The position numbers and the translations under genes were made by a program. Shown one piece after another: positions 62,067-64,000 of a DNA stretch of 64,000 bases; positions within the stretch are counted from its first letter, which is position 1, and the number at the start of each line of letters is the position of its first letter. Source of the stretch: Zoogloeaceae bacterium G21618-S1 (GTDB lineage Bacteria; Pseudomonadota; Gammaproteobacteria; Burkholderiales; Rhodocyclaceae); assembly GCA_027214125.1 (NCBI GenBank), contig JAPWHF010000014.1, positions 1 through 64,000 of the forward strand. Direction: 5' to 3'. The notes beneath the pieces are model-generated. The model had not been told where the DNA came from. It ran no database searches and saw only the letters and a program-made list of their open reading frames with translations.

Positions 62067-62735
62067 ATGCGCGTGCTGCTCACCCTGTTGCTGACGAGCT
62101 TGCTGGCCGGTTGCGCTGCGCTCGACACCACACCGCCGACTGCGGTGCACCAACCCATGTCGGCCCGGCCCGAAGTGCGCGCTGGTGTGGCACCGGCCAA
62201 CGGTGCCATTTTCCAGACGGTGGGCGTGCGTCCGCTGTTCGAAGATCGGCGCGCCCGGCTGGTGGGCGACACCATCACCATCAATCTGGCCGAGAGCACC
62301 ACCGCCCGCAAGGCGTCCAATGCCAGCGCGAGCCGCGATGGCAGCTTGAGCGCCGGCATCACCTCCATCAACAAGCTGCCGCTCAAGGGGCTGGCCGGTC
62401 TGGGCGTGGAGGCGGAGAGCGAGAGCGACTTCTCGGGGCAGGGCGCGGCCGCCGCCAACAACCTGTTCAACGGCGTCATCACCTGTACGGTGATCGAGGT
62501 GTATCCGAACGGCAATATGCTGGTGTCGGGCGAAAAGCAGGTGTCGATCAACCAGGGCAACGAGTTCATCCGCTTCTCGGGCGTGGTCAATCCCAACCAT
62601 GTGACCACCAGCAACACCGTGCAATCCACCCAGGTGGCCGACGCGCGCATCGAATACAAGGGCAGCGGCTATATCAACGAGAGCCAGGTGATGGGCTGGT
62701 TGCAGCGCTTCTTCCTGCTGCTGCTGCCGATCTGA
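62067..62735 (+). CDS. flgH: Flagellar L-ring lipoprotein FlgH
   Basis: A 222-residue outer-membrane lipoprotein with lipobox LLAGC (Cys at about residue 16). SLFEDRRA-type region ([28 protein letters not shown]) and the C-terminal [27 protein letters not shown] are conserved in FlgH. It forms the L ring with FlgI's P ring below. GGGAGA precedes the start. flgI begins seven bases downstream if its first ATG is used. Confidence 0.96.
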   Translation: MRVLLTLLLTSLLAGCAALDTTPPTAVHQPMSARPEVRAGVAPANGAIFQTVGVRPLFEDRRARLVGDTITINLAESTTARKASNASASRDGSLSAGITSINKLPLKGLAGLGVEAESESDFSGQGAAAANNLFNGVITCTVIEVYPNGNMLVSGEKQVSINQGNEFIRFSGVVNPNHVTTSNTVQSTQVADARIEYKGSGYINESQVMGWLQRFFLLLLPI

Positions 62736-62742
62736 GGTTGTT

Positions 62743-63927
62743 ATGGATATCGAGCACACGCACATCGTCGCCAATGTCGTAGGGCGGGTTTCAACCCGCC
62801 ACTGGCTGGATCGGTTTCGCGGGTTGAAACCCGCCCTAAGCTTAGCCATCGCGTTGCTGTGTGGTCTGTTTGTTGCGACCGCCCACGCCGAGCGCATCAA
62901 GGACCTGGCCAACATTGCCGGCGTGCGCAGCAACCAGCTGGTGGGCTACGGTATTGTGGTGGGGCTGGACGGCAGCGGCGACCAGACCACCCAGACGCCG
63001 TTCACCGTGCAGAGCATCATCAACATGCTCGGCAACATGGGTGTGACCATGCCGCCGGGCACCAACCTGCAGCTCAAGAACGTGGCCGCAGTGATGGTCA
63101 CCGCCGACCTGCCGCCGTTTGCGCGACCCGGCCAGCGGATCGACATCACCACTTCGTCGATTGGTAACGCCAAGAGTCTGCGCGGTGGCACGCTGGTGAT
63201 GACGCCGCTCAAAGGCGCCGACGGCCAGATTTATGCCATGGCGCAGGGCAACGTGGTGGTCGGTGGTGCCGGTGCGTCGGGGGGCGGCGCGTCTGTGGTG
63301 GTCAATCATCTGTCGGCCGGGCGGGTACCCAACGGCGCCACGGTCGAGCGCGCGGTGCCCACCGCATTGGGGCAGGGCGAGGTGATTCTGCTTGAGCTTG
63401 AACAAACCGATTTCGGCACCGCCCAGCGCATGGTTGACGCCATCAACAGCGCGACCTCGCCGGGCCAGGCCCAGGCGCTGGACGGGCGTACCATTCAGGT
63501 TCGTGCGCCGTCCGATGCATCGATGCGTGTGGCCTTTCTCGGTCGGATCGAAAACATCGACGTCACCCCGGCGCTGCAATCGGCCAAGGTGATCATCAAT
63601 TCGCGCACCGGTTCGGTGGTCATGAATCAGGCCGTGATGCTGCAGCAATGCGCGGTCGCGCACGGCAACCTGTCGGTGTCGGTCACCACCGAACCGGTGG
63701 TCAGCCAGCCCAATGCGCTGTCGGGCGGGCGCACCGTGGTGGGGGAGCGGGGTGATGTGTCGATCGATCAGTCCGGCGGCGCGCTGATGCGTGTGTCGGC
63801 CGGCACCAACCTTGCCGAGGTGGTCAAAGCGCTTAATGCGCTGGGCGCCAATCCGATGGACCTGATCAGCATTCTCCAGGCCATGAAGGCCTCGGGCGCG
63901 CTGCGGGCCGATCTGGAAGTGATCTGA
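62743..63927 (+). CDS. flgI: Flagellar P-ring protein FlgI
   Basis: A 394-residue periplasmic protein; the mature part starts about [31 protein letters not shown], and the C-terminus is [31 protein letters not shown]. The signal peptide has an unusually long N-region (about 33 residues before [18 protein letters not shown]) that is encoded by a perfect inverted repeat (62780-62838). ATG 62743 has GAGG upstream. An in-frame TTG at 62824, within the repeat, would give a normal 22-residue signal peptide. The stop overlaps the flgJ start by one base. Confidence 0.93.
   Translation: MDIEHTHIVANVVGRVSTRHWLDRFRGLKPALSLAIALLCGLFVATAHAERIKDLANIAGVRSNQLVGYGIVVGLDGSGDQTTQTPFTVQSIINMLGNMGVTMPPGTNLQLKNVAAVMVTADLPPFARPGQRIDITTSSIGNAKSLRGGTLVMTPLKGADGQIYAMAQGNVVVGGAGASGGGASVVVNHLSAGRVPNGATVERAVPTALGQGEVILLELEQTDFGTAQRMVDAINSATSPGQAQALDGRTIQVRAPSDASMRVAFLGRIENIDVTPALQSAKVIINSRTGSVVMNQAVMLQQCAVAHGNLSVSVTTEPVVSQPNALSGGRTVVGERGDVSIDQSGGALMRVSAGTNLAEVVKALNALGANPMDLISILQAMKASGALRADLEVI
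62780..62838. repeat. REP-like perfect 20-bp inverted repeat inside flgI
   Basis: TAGGGCGGGTTTCAACCCGC (62780-62799) and its exact reverse complement (62819-62838) are separated by 19 bases. Each arm is itself palindromic (GGCGGGTT-TC-AACCCGCC in the left arm). This matches the layout of paired REP/BIME units. The flgI reading frame stays open through it. Confidence 0.9.
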
Positions 63928-64000
63928 TGCAGGGCGCGGCGCAACTCAATACCCTTGATCCGAATGCCATGGCCGACCTCAAGCGTTTGGCCAAGGACAA
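63927..64000 (+). CDS. flgJ: Flagellar rod-capping protein FlgJ, start only
   Basis: The first 24 residues ([20 protein letters not shown]...) are in the window. Position after flgI, a one-base stop/start overlap (TGATG), and the N-terminal sequence typical of the rod-scaffold domain identify it. The C-terminal muramidase domain, if present, lies outside. Confidence 0.8.
   Translation, partial: MQGAAQLNTLDPNAMADLKRLAKD

Overview
This is a high-GC proteobacterial chromosome segment. The gene mix points to a betaproteobacterium of the Rhodocyclales type (Azoarcus/Thauera/Zoogloea-like): polar-flagellum genes with flhF, fliA and motCD, type IV pilus minor pilins, an actP/DUF4212 acetate-type symporter, a two-domain PPK2 and a proteobacterial phosphoribulokinase. 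The assignment is inferred from gene content and order; no rRNA gene is present to test it.

Layout. 1-517: the end of an IS3-family element whose OrfB carries an internal deletion. 655-7933 (minus): a carbon-metabolism block of inositol-monophosphatase-like protein, phosphoribulokinase, transketolase, gapA, epd and pgk. It resembles a Calvin-cycle regeneration module, but no RubisCO gene is in view. 8112-17581: housekeeping and signalling genes (rsmE, polyphosphate:AMP phosphotransferase, argA, a PAS-GGDEF protein, yggX, phoU, rpiA, a YidB-like protein, a MscS channel, uspA). 17773-25781 (minus): an SSS symporter with its DUF4212 subunit, a second orphan DUF4212 protein, lrgB/lrgA with a Gate-domain protein, a DUF3369-GGDEF-EAL response regulator and a TauE/SafE transporter coupled to an unrecognised small ORF. 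26138-32946 (minus): a compact minor-pilin operon, fimT-pilV-pilW-pilX-pilY1-pilY2-like-pilE. 33097: tRNA-Thr(CGT), followed by a secreted DUF192 protein.

33959-46082: flagellar export and regulation genes flhB, flhA, flhF, an FlhG-like protein without ATPase motifs, fliA, motC and motD. The normally adjacent motC and motD are split by an arsenic resistance operon (arsR, arsC, ACR3) and an opposing chemoreceptor. motD has its own sigma-54-type promoter, and the chemoreceptor has a sigma-28-type promoter. 46085-55777: a hemerythrin under a perfect FNR box, a second Gate-domain permease divergent from an Lrp regulator, an amino-acid binding protein, and topoisomerase IV genes with a periplasmic binding protein between parE and parC. 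55770-64000: flgN, flgM and flgA on the minus strand, and flgBCDEFGHI plus the start of flgJ on the plus strand.

How it works together. The flagellar promoters visible here fit a tiered cascade. Sigma-54-type sites precede flgB (rod/hook) and motD. Sigma-28 (FliA)-type sites precede flgM-flgN and the chemoreceptor. FlgM and FliA are both encoded here. The most unusual observations are the FlhG-like protein that keeps the FlhF-activating DQAxxLR helix but has lost its Walker motifs, the ars/MCP block splitting motCD, a perfect 20-bp inverted repeat inside the flgI signal-peptide coding region, and the small ORF coupled to tauE.
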